A stretch of DNA of 64,000 nt. Source: Ramlibacter sp. Its GTDB lineage: Bacteria > Pseudomonadota > Gammaproteobacteria > Burkholderiales > Burkholderiaceae_C. The notes beneath the pieces are model-generated. The model saw only the letters and a list, made by a program, of their open reading frames with translations. It did not search any database and was not told the origin of the DNA. Where the stretch lies: the NCBI RefSeq assembly GCF_028291745.1, contig NZ_JAQGNQ010000056.1, positions 1-64,000 on the forward strand, written 5' to 3'. Position numbers and translations under genes: made by a program. Positions 44,415 to 52,685 of this stretch are shown in pieces; position 1 is the first letter of the stretch; each line of letters opens with the position of its first letter.

Positions 44415-44467
44415 GGTATGACCGGTCCAATGACTTTTTCGTCTGGTCCATGCATTGCACGGCATAC
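44415..44467. promoter_or_regulatory. Shared promoter module, copy 2 (candidate LysR target)
   Basis: GGTATG (44415), CCAATGACTTTTT (44427), TCCATG (44447) and CATAC (44463) have start-to-start spacing of 12, 20 and 16 bp, identical to the copy at 40206-40259. It lies 73 bp before the VOC dioxygenase ATG, outside any coding region. Confidence 0.75.
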
Positions 44468-44762
44468 GTCCGGCGACGCCGCAGCCGCCGTCCCGTCGGC
44501 CGCTTTACAGCGTCAGGCCGATCGCGCGCTCGACGTCGCGCCGCGAAGCGCCAGCGACCCGAGCCGTGGCGGACGAAGGTGTCGAACATGTCGTTGACAC
44601 GCAGCTGCGTGGACGTGGACTCCGCGCCGGCGACCTGCAGCTTCGCTGCGCGCGCTTCGCGCAGCGCGGCTTCGACGATGGGTGCCGCGGTCGCCAGCGG
44701 CAGCGCTGCGGCAGGCGGCGGCAGGCGGCGGCATGTCAGAGAATGCTGTTGTCTTTGTGGTC

Positions 44763-44795
44763 GTGTCACTAAGTCACCTGGTGACTTAGTGACAC
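44763..44795. promoter_or_regulatory. Perfect 33-bp palindrome, candidate GntR operator
   Basis: GTGTCACTAAGTCACC and GGTGACTTAGTGACAC are perfect 16-bp inverted arms around a central T. Each arm holds two GTCAC words (GTCAC-TAA-GTCAC), so the site is a direct repeat within a palindrome, suited to binding two dimers. It is 26 bp upstream of the truncated GntR gene. The rest of 44343-44820 holds no gene I can support: a minus-strand frame from GTG 44769 has no recognisable domain and dissolves into Arg-rich sequence. Confidence 0.8.
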
Positions 44796-44820
44796 TGTAG
44801 CAGCCTTTTCCGCCAACGCA

Positions 44821-44997
44821 ATGGGCACCTCCAGCAAGCTATCCTGGGCCCCATCGCGCCCGCTCGACCGGGGCAACGCCGCCCAACGCAGCCTGGAAGA
44901 CCTCCGGCTCGACATCCTCGGCGGGCGCTTTCCGCGCGGGGCCAAGCTGCTGACCGAGCGCGAGCTGGCGGCGGGCTACGGCGTCAACCGCAACGCC
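44821..44997 (+). pseudogene. Truncated GntR-family regulator (HTH only, broken)
   Basis: The frame gives an N-terminal extension, then SLEDLRLDILGGRFPRGAKL and LTERELAAGYGVNRNA, the first two thirds of a GntR winged helix. Where family members continue with VREALRxLexxGLV, this sequence changes abruptly to YYRLRDERSHSRQKNGQ and runs into DNA antisense to mntH. The second half of the wing and the whole effector domain are gone. The adjacent palindrome was probably its operator. Confidence 0.75.
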
Positions 44998-45098
44998 TAC
45001 TACCGATTGCGCGATGAGAGGTCCCACTCTCGTCAGAAAAACGGCCAAAAAAATGCATCCGGACACCGCTCCCGGTTGGCACGCGCCCTGCGGGCCGG

Positions 45099-46382
45099 TC
45101 AGAGCCCGATGTGCAACAGCTGTTCCACCATGACGGCGTTCAGCACGACGATCAGCACCGTCGCGGCGATGGCTGCAATGGCCGTCGCCCTGCCCGTGGC
45201 GAAGTCGCCCATGACGGACCGGCGCGACGACAGCAGGACGAGCGCCACGAGCGGCAGCGGCAGGACCAGGCTCAGCACCATCTGGCTGACGACCATTGCC
45301 CGGGTCGTGTCGAACATGAGAGCGACGGTGAACGCGGGCAGCAGGGTGATCAGGCGCCGCAGCCACAGCGGGACGCTGAAACCCACGAAGCCCTGCATGA
45401 TGATCTGGCCGGCCATCGTGCCGACCACCGAGCTGGAGATCCCGGAGGCGATCAGGGACAGCAGGAACACGCCAGCCGCGCCGGCACCGAGGGCCGGGAT
45501 CAGCGTCCGGTACGCGACGCCCAGATCCGCCAATCCCGGCGCCGACTTGCTGAAGACCGATGCCGACATGATCACCATCGCCAGGTTGACCACGCCGGCG
45601 AGGCCGAGTGCGACCACGACCTCCTGGTTCGAGAACCGCAGCAGGCGCCGGCGTTCGCCGTCGTTGCGCGCGACGGTCCTGTGCTGCGTGAGTCCCGAAT
45701 GCAGGTAGAGCGTGTGCGGCATGATGGTGGCGCCGACGATGCCGGCGGCCAGGCTGAGGCCGGACCCGCCGGGCAGGTGCGGCACCAGCGTGTGGAACAC
45801 GGCGGCGTGCCAGTCCGGCGCCGCGAACACCAGTTCGACCAGATAGGCCAGGCCGATGCAACCGACCAGGGCTGCGATGGTCAGTTCGAGCGGCCGGAAG
45901 CCTCCGCGGTCAAGCTGCAGGATCCCGAGGGTCAGCACGCCGGTGATGCCCAGGCTCCACAGCAGCGACAGATGCAACAGCAGGGAGATGCCCAGCGCGC
46001 CGCCGAGGAGCTCCGCCACATCGGTGGCCACGGCGGCGATCTCGGATGCGACCCACATGCCGATCGCGACCGGTCGCGAGAACTCATCCCGGCAGACCTC
46101 CGCCAGGTTGCGCCCGGTGACGATGCCGACCTTCGCCGACATCGCCTGGAACAGCATCGCCACCAGGTTGGCGAGCAGCACCACCCACAACAACTCGTAG
46201 CCGTGGGTGGAGCCGGCCTCGAGGTTGGTTGCGAAGTTGCCGGGGTCCATGTAGGCCACCGACGCCATGACCGCCGGTCCGGCGAGGGGCAGGAGTGCGC
46301 GCAGCCCCTTGCGGCGGCCGGCCAGCGCGTCGCGCGCAGCGAGCTGCGTCTGGGGCGTGGTTGCGGAAGTCACGGCGGTCAT
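45099..46382 (-). CDS. mntH: Nramp-family Mn2+/divalent metal transporter
   Basis: A 427-residue membrane protein with about eleven TM segments. The TM1 metal motif is SVAYMDPGNFATNLEAG (DPGN). The TM6 motif is IVGATIMPHTLYLHSGL (MPH). Both are signature metal-coordinating helices of proton-coupled Nramp importers. It starts 14 bp after the stop of the oxalate decarboxylase gene, so the two form an operon that pairs a Mn enzyme with Mn uptake. No MntR box or Mn riboswitch was recognised. Confidence 0.92.
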   Translation of the reverse strand: MTAVTSATTPQTQLAARDALAGRRKGLRALLPLAGPAVMASVAYMDPGNFATNLEAGSTHGYELLWVVLLANLVAMLFQAMSAKVGIVTGRNLAEVCRDEFSRPVAIGMWVASEIAAVATDVAELLGGALGISLLLHLSLLWSLGITGVLTLGILQLDRGGFRPLELTIAALVGCIGLAYLVELVFAAPDWHAAVFHTLVPHLPGGSGLSLAAGIVGATIMPHTLYLHSGLTQHRTVARNDGERRRLLRFSNQEVVVALGLAGVVNLAMVIMSASVFSKSAPGLADLGVAYRTLIPALGAGAAGVFLLSLIASGISSSVVGTMAGQIIMQGFVGFSVPLWLRRLITLLPAFTVALMFDTTRAMVVSQMVLSLVLPLPLVALVLLSSRRSVMGDFATGRATAIAAIAATVLIVVLNAVMVEQLLHIGL

Positions 46383-46396
46383 GCTGGCCGCGCGGG

Positions 46397-47707
46397 CTAG
46401 ACCGGCACGATGTCAGGGCGCGTCCGCGAGAACCGCGCCAGCGTTTCCCGGTCGATGTTCAGGTGCTCCATCACGAGCTGCGGCGGCACGTGCGTCAGCC
46501 AGTCCGACAGCGACACTTCCGCGTAGCGGGCGGACTTGAACAGCTCCAGGAACACGAGATCCGTGCTTCCCGTGTTCTCCACGTAGTGGCCGAGGCTCTT
46601 TTTCACGTAGCCGACGTCGCCCGGGCGGAAGTCCGCGGTCTGCGCCCTGGGGCCGGTGTCGAACACGGTCATCCGGGCGGCGCCCTTGATGTAGTACTGC
46701 CATTCATCCGCGTGCGGATGCCAGTGCAGCTCGCGCATGCCCCCCGGCCTGACCGTCACCAGGGCGGCCGCGATGGTCGTCGACGCGTTGAAGTTGCTGC
46801 TGTCGGCAATCTGCACGAAGCCGCCGCGGGTCTGGCGATCCGGTGCCTTGCGGCTGAGCGAGAACACGAAGGGGTGGGGGGGCGCCCCTCGCCCGGCCTT
46901 CACCGCCTGTTGATCGGCGGCGAGAGGACCCGGGTCCTCTCCCTGGAAGATCCACCTTTGCTCCAGCGGGATGTTCGCGAAGGCCTCGGCCGGCACGCCG
47001 AAGTTCAATGCGAGCACATCCGGCGGGGTATGGGCAATCCAGTCGGTGAGCATCAGGGTGTTGAATTCCGTGGCCCTGCCGTTGTCGAAGGCGAGCACGA
47101 ATTCCGCGCCGGTGGCTCCCAGTCCCTGCAGCGAATGCGGCAGGCCCGCAGGGATGTACCAGAGGTCCCCGGTCTGCACGTCGGCCACCTGCGGGCGGCC
47201 CTGTTCGTCCAGCGCCGTGACGCGGCATCGGCCGTCCACCATGATCGCCCACTCCGCCTGCTGGTGCCAGTGCAGCTCGCGGATGCCGTTCCGGGACAGA
47301 CGCATGTTCACGCCGGCGATGTCCGACGAGATCGCAAAGTCGGCCTGCGTGACCTCGCGCGCCCAGCCGCCGTCCTGGATGCGCTTGTGCGCGTTGTTGA
47401 ACGAGGCCCAGAAGATCGGCATCCCGTTGACGTCGGTTGCCGGAGGGTCCTGGAAGGACGGGAACTGGCCGGCCAGCGCCGGATTCTGCGGGCCCGGATT
47501 GTCCACGCTGGTGGGGCTGCGCCCGTTGATCCTGCCTTCCGGCGGGCTGTCCGGGTTGCCGAACGAGGCCGCCTTCGCGGACGCGGCCACGCTGACCGCC
47601 GCCGCTGAAAGCGCCACGCCGGCCAGCATACGGCGGCGCGGCAGGCTCACCTCCATGTTCGCGCCGACGCCAGCGCGCTTGTCCGATGAAATCAGCTTCA
47701 TGTCCAT
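46397..47707 (-). CDS. oxdC: Bicupin oxalate decarboxylase, exported
   Basis: A 436-residue protein. The leader contains LPRRRMLAGVALSAAAVSVA, a Tat-like signal. Two cupin domains each hold the Mn site. Domain 1 has ELHWHQQAEWAIM plus the His of PAGLPHSLQG. Domain 2 has ELHWHPHADEWQYY plus the His of KKSLGHYVEN. Oxalate is cleaved to formate and CO2. The flexible lid before LTDW reads ATEFNT where B. subtilis OxdC (from memory) has SENST; the catalytic Glu is kept. ATG 47707 has GGAAGGAAA upstream. The 295 bp to the next gene contain nothing I can assign. Confidence 0.88.
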   Translation of the reverse strand: MDMKLISSDKRAGVGANMEVSLPRRRMLAGVALSAAAVSVAASAKAASFGNPDSPPEGRINGRSPTSVDNPGPQNPALAGQFPSFQDPPATDVNGMPIFWASFNNAHKRIQDGGWAREVTQADFAISSDIAGVNMRLSRNGIRELHWHQQAEWAIMVDGRCRVTALDEQGRPQVADVQTGDLWYIPAGLPHSLQGLGATGAEFVLAFDNGRATEFNTLMLTDWIAHTPPDVLALNFGVPAEAFANIPLEQRWIFQGEDPGPLAADQQAVKAGRGAPPHPFVFSLSRKAPDRQTRGGFVQIADSSNFNASTTIAAALVTVRPGGMRELHWHPHADEWQYYIKGAARMTVFDTGPRAQTADFRPGDVGYVKKSLGHYVENTGSTDLVFLELFKSARYAEVSLSDWLTHVPPQLVMEHLNIDRETLARFSRTRPDIVPV

Positions 47708-48002
47708 TTTCCTTCCGATGGTTGGCGGATCCACGCGCCGGGGGCGCTGTGTGGCCATCATCCAGTCGGTGCATGTCGAAGCCGTTTCCGCGGCAACTCG
47801 ACCCGACGACACGTGTAGTTGCGCCTGCAGCGCGCATCGGGCCGCCGCTAGACGAACTCCCCGCTCAGAAGCTGCCAGATCGTCCCCTCCCGGAGCTGTG
47901 GCAACAGGTGACCGGCCAGGCGTTTCATGGCGCGGCTGGCACATCACATCCGAAACAGGCGGCGCAATCACGCGACGACAGTGGCTGGCTAGGCTCACGC
48001 TC

Positions 48003-48533
48003 ATGCAACTGACGCGTGCCGCCTACCTCGCCGATTTCTATGTCTACCCGGGCCTTGCGCTCACGCTTGCCGCGCTCGCGCTGGCACCAGGGCCGCGCCC
48101 CTGGCTCGCCTTGGGCGTCGCCGCCGGCGCCGGGCTGGCAAGCTGGACTCTCCTGGAATACGTGCTGCATCGCTGGGTCTTCCACCACGTTCCGTGGATC
48201 TGCGAGCAGCACGACGCGCACCACCGCGATCCCAAGGCCTTCGTCGGAACGCCGACCTGGCTGAGCCTGCTGGCGTTTTCAGCGCTGGTCATGGCCCCTT
48301 CGCTGGTCGAATGGGGCGTCCCGGTCGGCTGCAGTTTCACCGCGGGCCTGGTGCTGGGCTACCTGTGGTATGTGGCCGTGCACTACCTGGTGCACCACTG
48401 GCATGCGGCGCCCGGCACCGCCTTGTCGCGCCTCAAGCGGCTGCACGCGATCCACCACCACCGAGACGCCACCGCGAACTTCGGGGTGACGACCCCGGTG
48501 TGGGACCACGTGTTCCGGACCCGTTCACGCTGA
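48003..48533 (+). CDS. Fatty acid hydroxylase/sterol desaturase-family membrane protein
   Basis: A 176-residue integral membrane protein with four hydrophobic stretches and the di-iron His boxes: EYVLHRWVFHH, CEQHDAHHRDP, VHYLVHHWHA and LHAIHHHRDATANFGV, closing with VTTPVWDHVF. This is the short bacterial form related to carotenoid/fatty-acid hydroxylases. It hydroxylates a lipid using O2. It is divergent from oxdC. The end overlaps the convergent 70-residue gene by 9 bp. Confidence 0.88.
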   Translation: MQLTRAAYLADFYVYPGLALTLAALALAPGPRPWLALGVAAGAGLASWTLLEYVLHRWVFHHVPWICEQHDAHHRDPKAFVGTPTWLSLLAFSALVMAPSLVEWGVPVGCSFTAGLVLGYLWYVAVHYLVHHWHAAPGTALSRLKRLHAIHHHRDATANFGVTTPVWDHVFRTRSR

Positions 48534-48737
48534 GCGATCGATCTCGCGAACGAACTCGCGGTGCGGGCCCTCGGCCAGCGCCTTGGCCAGGCAAGCGAAG
48601 ACCTGCGCTTCGCGGCTGTTCGGCCTCGAGGCCCCGGGATCGCCATGCAGCGGCGCCAGCTGGCCGGGCATGTGCTCCAGCGTCCGTTCCATGCAGCTTT
48701 CGAAGCCGAACACTTCGGCGAGCGATTCGCGGTTCAT
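48525..48737 (-). CDS. Small hypothetical protein
   Basis: A 70-residue protein from ATG 48737. MNRESLAEVFGFESCMERTL and EHMPGQLAPLHGDPGA look ordered; then REAQVFACLAKALAEGP. I do not recognise it. The start is 4 bp after the stop of the 169-residue gene, and an AGGAG lies about 10 bp upstream, so it is the last gene of a short minus-strand set. Confidence 0.5.
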   Translation of the reverse strand: MNRESLAEVFGFESCMERTLEHMPGQLAPLHGDPGASRPNSREAQVFACLAKALAEGPHREFVREIDRSA

Positions 48738-48741
48738 CTCT

Positions 48742-49251
48742 CTAGCTCCTGACAAGGTAGCGGTCCGCGCGCGCTGCCTGCAGCACCGCGGGCTGGTTCG
48801 TCTCGATCACGACTACGGGCGCGACGTTGTCCAGCCAGCAGTTCGGGCTGGCGAACCAGGCCGCGAGATCCAGGTCGTCGAAGGCGCCTGCCAGTTCCGC
48901 CATCACCTCCCTTGCACCGCCCCGCAGCGTCATGTCGGCAATCCTGAACTGGAACAGCGGCACCAGCGTCTCCGTCTGCCACACGAAGCTCAACACGTCG
49001 CGCGCGACGATCCAGCGGGCCAGCACGGAGATCGGCTGGTCGCGGTGCCTGCCCAGGAGCATCGCTGCCTCGTCCCAACTGACCAGCCCGCCCTGCCTTT
49101 GATAGGTCTGGATCATCGCGAGATGCTGGTGGATTCCGCGCGGGTGCACCGCGCGGCCCCGCGAGGACGATGCCCCAGGCCGCATCGCGCGGTCCGCTGC
49201 AAGTTTTTCGAGGACGAGGTGCCTGTCCCCATACGATCGGCTGATGTTCAT
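48742..49251 (-). CDS. Hypothetical protein with MbcA/ParS-like C-terminal pattern
   Basis: A 169-residue cytoplasmic protein. The middle reads GGLVSWDEAAMLLGRHRDQP with a helix-turn-helix-like spacing, then LVPLFQFRIADMTLRGGARE and DDLDLAAWFASPNCWLDNVA. The pattern PxFQF ... WLxxPNxxLxxxxP recalls the C-terminal domain of MbcA/ParS/Xre-type antitoxins. The partner RES toxin is not adjacent; neighbours are two very small proteins. I assign the resemblance by eye only, and the true function is open. Confidence 0.5.
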   Translation of the reverse strand: MNISRSYGDRHLVLEKLAADRAMRPGASSSRGRAVHPRGIHQHLAMIQTYQRQGGLVSWDEAAMLLGRHRDQPISVLARWIVARDVLSFVWQTETLVPLFQFRIADMTLRGGAREVMAELAGAFDDLDLAAWFASPNCWLDNVAPVVVIETNQPAVLQAARADRYLVRS

Positions 49252-49287
49252 GTGAACTCCTCGGAGAAAAGCGATCGCGCGCAGGCG

Positions 49288-49494
49288 TCAGGTGGCGGAC
49301 AAGGTCCGATCGATGCCGAGGCTGCGCGAGCCGGCGAGGCTCGCGAGGTCGGCGACCTGCTCACGCTGGCAGTGAGTCATGATCGGCATCAGGGGGTAGT
49401 CGGCCATCGCCACGGCCATGCGCGGGCCCGCGATCAACGCGTTGTCGCAACCGCAACGCCGGCAGCGGTCGCCATGGATCGGGGGCTTGGTCAT
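49288..49494 (-). CDS. Small hypothetical protein with CxxC zinc-ribbon-like motif
   Basis: A 68-residue protein from ATG 49494 (MTKPPIHGDRCRRCGCDNAL). The close CRRCGC cysteines could bind a metal, but the second Cys pair of a zinc ribbon is missing: only one later Cys, in MTHCQREQV. An upstream in-frame ATG at 49503 exists. It is upstream of, and in the same direction as, the 169-residue gene. Function unknown. Confidence 0.45.
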   Translation of the reverse strand: MTKPPIHGDRCRRCGCDNALIAGPRMAVAMADYPLMPIMTHCQREQVADLASLAGSRSLGIDRTLSAT

Positions 49495-49598
49495 GGGGAG
49501 CAAATTTGCGCGCCCCCCGTGACGGGTCGGCTACCTTGACCGGGTGTTCGGTGACATCGGTAGCCTGGCTCAGCCGCGCGGCCGCGCGGGCCCGGAGC

Positions 49599-50345
49599 TC
49601 AGTAGACGATTTCGACCGGGACGCCGAACAGGTAACCCGCGCCGCGCTCGGTGCGGATGTAGCTCGGTTGCGCCGGGTCCGATGTCAGCTTGCGCCGCAG
49701 CCGCAGGATCTGCGTGTTGACAGACCGGTTGTAGACGTCATCGCCGTGCAGGCGCGACAGGTCGAGCAGCTGATCCCGCGTGAGGATGCGGTGCGGCGCG
49801 CCGAGGAACACCACCAGCAGGCTGAACTCGCCGTTGCTGAGCGGCACCGCGTCACCCTGCCGGCTCTTGAGGCGCCGGGTGTTGAGGTTCAGCTCCCAGC
49901 CATCGAAGCGGTACGCACGAATGCCCTCGGGGCGGCCTTGCTGGACTTCCGGCCGGCGCCGCCGCAGCACGGCGCGAATCCGCGCGAGCAATTCGCGCGG
50001 GCTGAAGGGCTTGGTCAGGTAGTCGTCCGCGCCGAGCTCCAGCCCCATCACCCGGTCCGCCTCCTCCAGCCGGCCCGTGAGCATGATGATCGGGATCGCC
50101 GAGTCGTTGCGCAGCCGCCGGGCGATGGCCATCCCGTCCTCCGCCTGCAGCTTCAGGTCCAGGACCACGAGGTCGACGACCTCGCGATCCAGCACCGCCT
50201 GCATGGCCCGGCCGTCGGCCACGACCGTGACGCGGAGGTCGTTGCGGCCGAGATAGTCGCCGATGGCCTCACGGATGATCGGATCGTCGTCGACGGCGAG
50301 GACATGTGCCGACACCGTCGGTGGCGTGGGGGCAGGCGCCTTCAT
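49599..50345 (-). CDS. OmpR/PhoB-family response regulator
   Basis: A 248-residue protein. The receiver has acidic pocket VLAVDDDPIIREAIGDYL, phosphoacceptor Asp63 (VVLDLKL), and Lys in ADDYLTKPF. The C-terminal winged helix recognises DNA (LSNGEFSLLVVFLG, SVNTQILRLRRKL, YIRTERGAGYLF). No histidine kinase gene is adjacent; the nearest is the large kinase at 59.4 kb onward. It is divergent from a stand-alone receiver gene across 189 bp. Confidence 0.92.
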   Translation of the reverse strand: MKAPAPTPPTVSAHVLAVDDDPIIREAIGDYLGRNDLRVTVVADGRAMQAVLDREVVDLVVLDLKLQAEDGMAIARRLRNDSAIPIIMLTGRLEEADRVMGLELGADDYLTKPFSPRELLARIRAVLRRRRPEVQQGRPEGIRAYRFDGWELNLNTRRLKSRQGDAVPLSNGEFSLLVVFLGAPHRILTRDQLLDLSRLHGDDVYNRSVNTQILRLRRKLTSDPAQPSYIRTERGAGYLFGVPVEIVY

Positions 50346-50534
50346 GATGGTGGGGTGCTGACGAGACCAGTATAGCCAGCGGCATCGCTCCCGGTCACAG
50401 ATGTGACCTGCCTGCCGCTGGGCCGCACATGTTGGCAATGCCGCTCGGGTTCAATCATGGGCATCATGCGCAGTGAGTTCGCGTTGCGCGTGGCCCGGCG
50501 GTTTCCGGGCGCTCGTTCCACCTCAGGCATCAAC

Positions 50535-50909
50535 ATGTCCACGCCCACCATCGTTGTCATCGACGACGATGCAATCATGCGGGAAGCCCTGTCCGACTGG
50601 CTGCAAGCGGCGGGCTACGGCGTGTGCCAGGCGGTCGACGGCAGTACCGGCCTGGCGGCGGTCGGTTCCGTCGAACCCGGGCTGGTTGTGACGGACATGC
50701 ACATGCCGGGAATGAACGGCTGGGGGGTGCTCACCGAAATGCGGCGGCTGCACCCCGCAGTCCCCGTGATCGCCATATCCGGCCATTTCGGTTGCGCGCA
50801 CGGCATCGATGTGACCGACGCCCTGGCGCTCGGCGCTTCGCGGGTGCTGGCCAAACCCTTCAGGCGCGGGGAATTGCTGCAGGCCGTCGCCGAGCTCCTG
50901 GACGGCTGA
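50535..50909 (+). CDS. Stand-alone response regulator receiver protein
   Basis: A 124-residue single-domain receiver. TIVVIDDDAIMREALSDWLQ gives the acidic pocket, Asp54 lies in VVTDMHMPGMNGWG, and Lys in VLAKPFRRGELLQ. All phosphorylation residues are present. Without an output domain it may act as a phosphorelay intermediate or bind a partner. ATG 50535 gives the canonical start; upstream codons in frame read across the promoter region. Confidence 0.85.
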   Translation: MSTPTIVVIDDDAIMREALSDWLQAAGYGVCQAVDGSTGLAAVGSVEPGLVVTDMHMPGMNGWGVLTEMRRLHPAVPVIAISGHFGCAHGIDVTDALALGASRVLAKPFRRGELLQAVAELLDG

Positions 50910-50944
50910 CGCCGGCGGCGGCGTTTCAGCCGTGACGGATCGAG

Positions 50945-51185
50945 GCCTGCTCGCGAACCGACCAGACCGAGGACCTCAAGCAGTTCGACGTTCCCACACT
51001 CGTCCTGCACGGCGGCGACGACCCGGCGCTGTCGCCGGACGGCTCCGGAGTGCTGCCGCCAAGGCGGATGGAAGCCGCGGCGCCGAACGTCGACCAAGGC
51101 GGCTCCCATGCCCTGTGCACGACGGACAGGGACCAGGTGAACGAGGACCTGCTCGCGTCGGTCAAGGCGTGTGGGCACCCGTCAC
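50945..51185 (+). pseudogene. C-terminal remnant of a chloroperoxidase-type alpha/beta hydrolase
   Basis: The frame reads IEACSRTDQTEDLKQFDVPT, then LVLHGGDDPALSPDGSG ... GGSHALCTTDRDQVNEDLLA. Non-haem haloperoxidase/arylesterases end with TEDLxxxDVPTLxxHGDDDxxVP and PHGLxxTHxxxxNxDLLxF. The acid Asp survives, but the usual catalytic His region now reads SHALCTT. The N-terminal two thirds, with the Ser nucleophile, are absent, and a stop lies just upstream. It overlaps the 3' end of the convergent OprM-like gene. Confidence 0.55.
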
Positions 51186-52685
51186 GACGTCGGCGGGCCG
51201 CGGCGCGTCGCCGGTCCGCTCGATCCAGCCGCCACCAAGGTACTGGTAGAGGTCGACCAATGCCGTCAGCCGTGCCAGCCGCGTCGCCACCAATTGCATC
51301 TGCGCGTCGTACAGCAGGGTCTGGGCGGTGAGGACGGAGAGGTAGTCCGCCACGCCGGTCTTGAACATCGCGACGGAAAGGTCGAGGGAGCGTTGTTCGG
51401 CTGCCGTGTAGCGTTCCATCGATGCGAGCTGGTCGGTGTAGGTGCCGCGCGCCGCCAGGCCGTTCGCCACTTCGCTGAATGCCACCTGGATGGACTTCTC
51501 GTACTGGGCGACGAAGATGTCCTTCTGCAAGGTCGCCACATCCAGTTCGGCCCGCAGCAGGCCCGCGGTGAAGATCGGGGCGGTGATCGAGGGCAGGAAG
51601 CTCCAGGCGAGCGAGCCGGCGCCGAACAGGCCACCGAGCGCGGCGCTGGCCGTGCCCAGGTTGCCGGTCAGGCTGATGGCCGGGAAGAAGGCCGCGCGGG
51701 CGGCGCCGATGTTGGCGTTCGCGCCCCGCAGCAACGCTTCCGCCTGCATGACGTCCGGACGCCGCGTCAGCAGGTCGGAGGGCAGGCCTTCGGGAATGTC
51801 GGCGACGATCGCCTGCGCGTTCAGCGGCACGGCGGGCGGGAGGTCGGCCGGCAAGGGCTGGCCGATCAGCAGCACCAGCAGGTTCTCGGCCTGGGCGCGG
51901 CCGCGGACCTGCGCCGTGTAGTTGGCCCTGGCGAGCTCCACGATGGTCTGGGCCTGGGCCACGGCCAGCTCGGTCCCGGCGCCGGCCTGGAACATCGCCT
52001 GCGTGAGCCGCAAGGACTCCTGCGCCGCGGTGAGCGTCCGCTGCGTGACCGCGATGAACTCGTCGAACGCGAGCATGCTCAGGTACTGGTCGGCGACCTG
52101 CGACACGAGCAGGATCTCGAAGGCCTTGCGCGCCTGCGCCGAGGCGAGGTACTGCTGCAGGGCCTGGTCCTTCAGGCTCTCGAGGCGGCCGAAGAAATCG
52201 ATCTGCCAGGATGCGGACAGACCCACGTTGTAGTCATGGACGACCTGCGCGCGACCGGTGCTGCCGACGCTGCCGGCGCTGCCGACGCTGCCGGGCGTGC
52301 GCGATGCCGCTTCGCTCGCCCCTGCGGAGAGTTGCGGGAACATCGTGGACCGCTGGATCCGGTACTGCGCCTGCACCTGCCGGACGGTGAGCGCCGCCAC
52401 CCGCAGGTCGCGGTTGTTCGCCAGCGCGATCTCGACCATCCGTTGCAGCCGCGCATCCGTGAGGAAGTCGCGCCAGCCGATCTCGGTGGCAGGCAGGGTG
52501 CCGGTCCCCGGCGGCCCGTACGCCGCGCCCGCGGGGTAGGTGCCTGTCACCGGAGCATCGGGCCGGTGATAGATCGGCTGCAGGGAACAGGCGCCGAGCA
52601 GGCTTGCGACGGCCATCGCGGCCGCCCCTCGGCGCAGCTTCACCGCGGCGTGACGGGCACGGTTGGACAAGTGGCTGCGGGTCAT
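51162..52685 (-). CDS. RND efflux outer-membrane lipoprotein (NodT/OprM family)
   Basis: A 507-residue TolC-fold protein. Lipobox LLGACS with acylated Cys near residue 33. The family start [17 protein letters not shown] follows, and two repeats of the OEP domain ([20 protein letters not shown] and [19 protein letters not shown]). It forms the outer-membrane channel of the tripartite pump. A short Gly/Ser-Val tract ([11 protein letters not shown]) sits in an extracellular loop region. It is the last gene of the operon, overlapping the pump gene by 4 bp (ATGA). Confidence 0.93.
   Translation of the reverse strand: MTRSHLSNRARHAAVKLRRGAAAMAVASLLGACSLQPIYHRPDAPVTGTYPAGAAYGPPGTGTLPATEIGWRDFLTDARLQRMVEIALANNRDLRVAALTVRQVQAQYRIQRSTMFPQLSAGASEAASRTPGSVGSAGSVGSTGRAQVVHDYNVGLSASWQIDFFGRLESLKDQALQQYLASAQARKAFEILLVSQVADQYLSMLAFDEFIAVTQRTLTAAQESLRLTQAMFQAGAGTELAVAQAQTIVELARANYTAQVRGRAQAENLLVLLIGQPLPADLPPAVPLNAQAIVADIPEGLPSDLLTRRPDVMQAEALLRGANANIGAARAAFFPAISLTGNLGTASAALGGLFGAGSLAWSFLPSITAPIFTAGLLRAELDVATLQKDIFVAQYEKSIQVAFSEVANGLAARGTYTDQLASMERYTAAEQRSLDLSVAMFKTGVADYLSVLTAQTLLYDAQMQLVATRLARLTALVDLYQYLGGGWIERTGDAPRPADVVTGAHTP

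Noticed and set aside
44513-44769. Minus-strand gene from GTG 44769 divergent from GntR
   Set aside because: Its start lies inside the palindrome, the second half is Arg-rich, and no domain is recognisable. A decayed gene cannot be excluded.
44998-45708. Continuation of the GntR open frame
   Set aside because: From about 44998 the frame has no GntR homology, and from 45099 it is antisense to mntH; it stays open only by composition.
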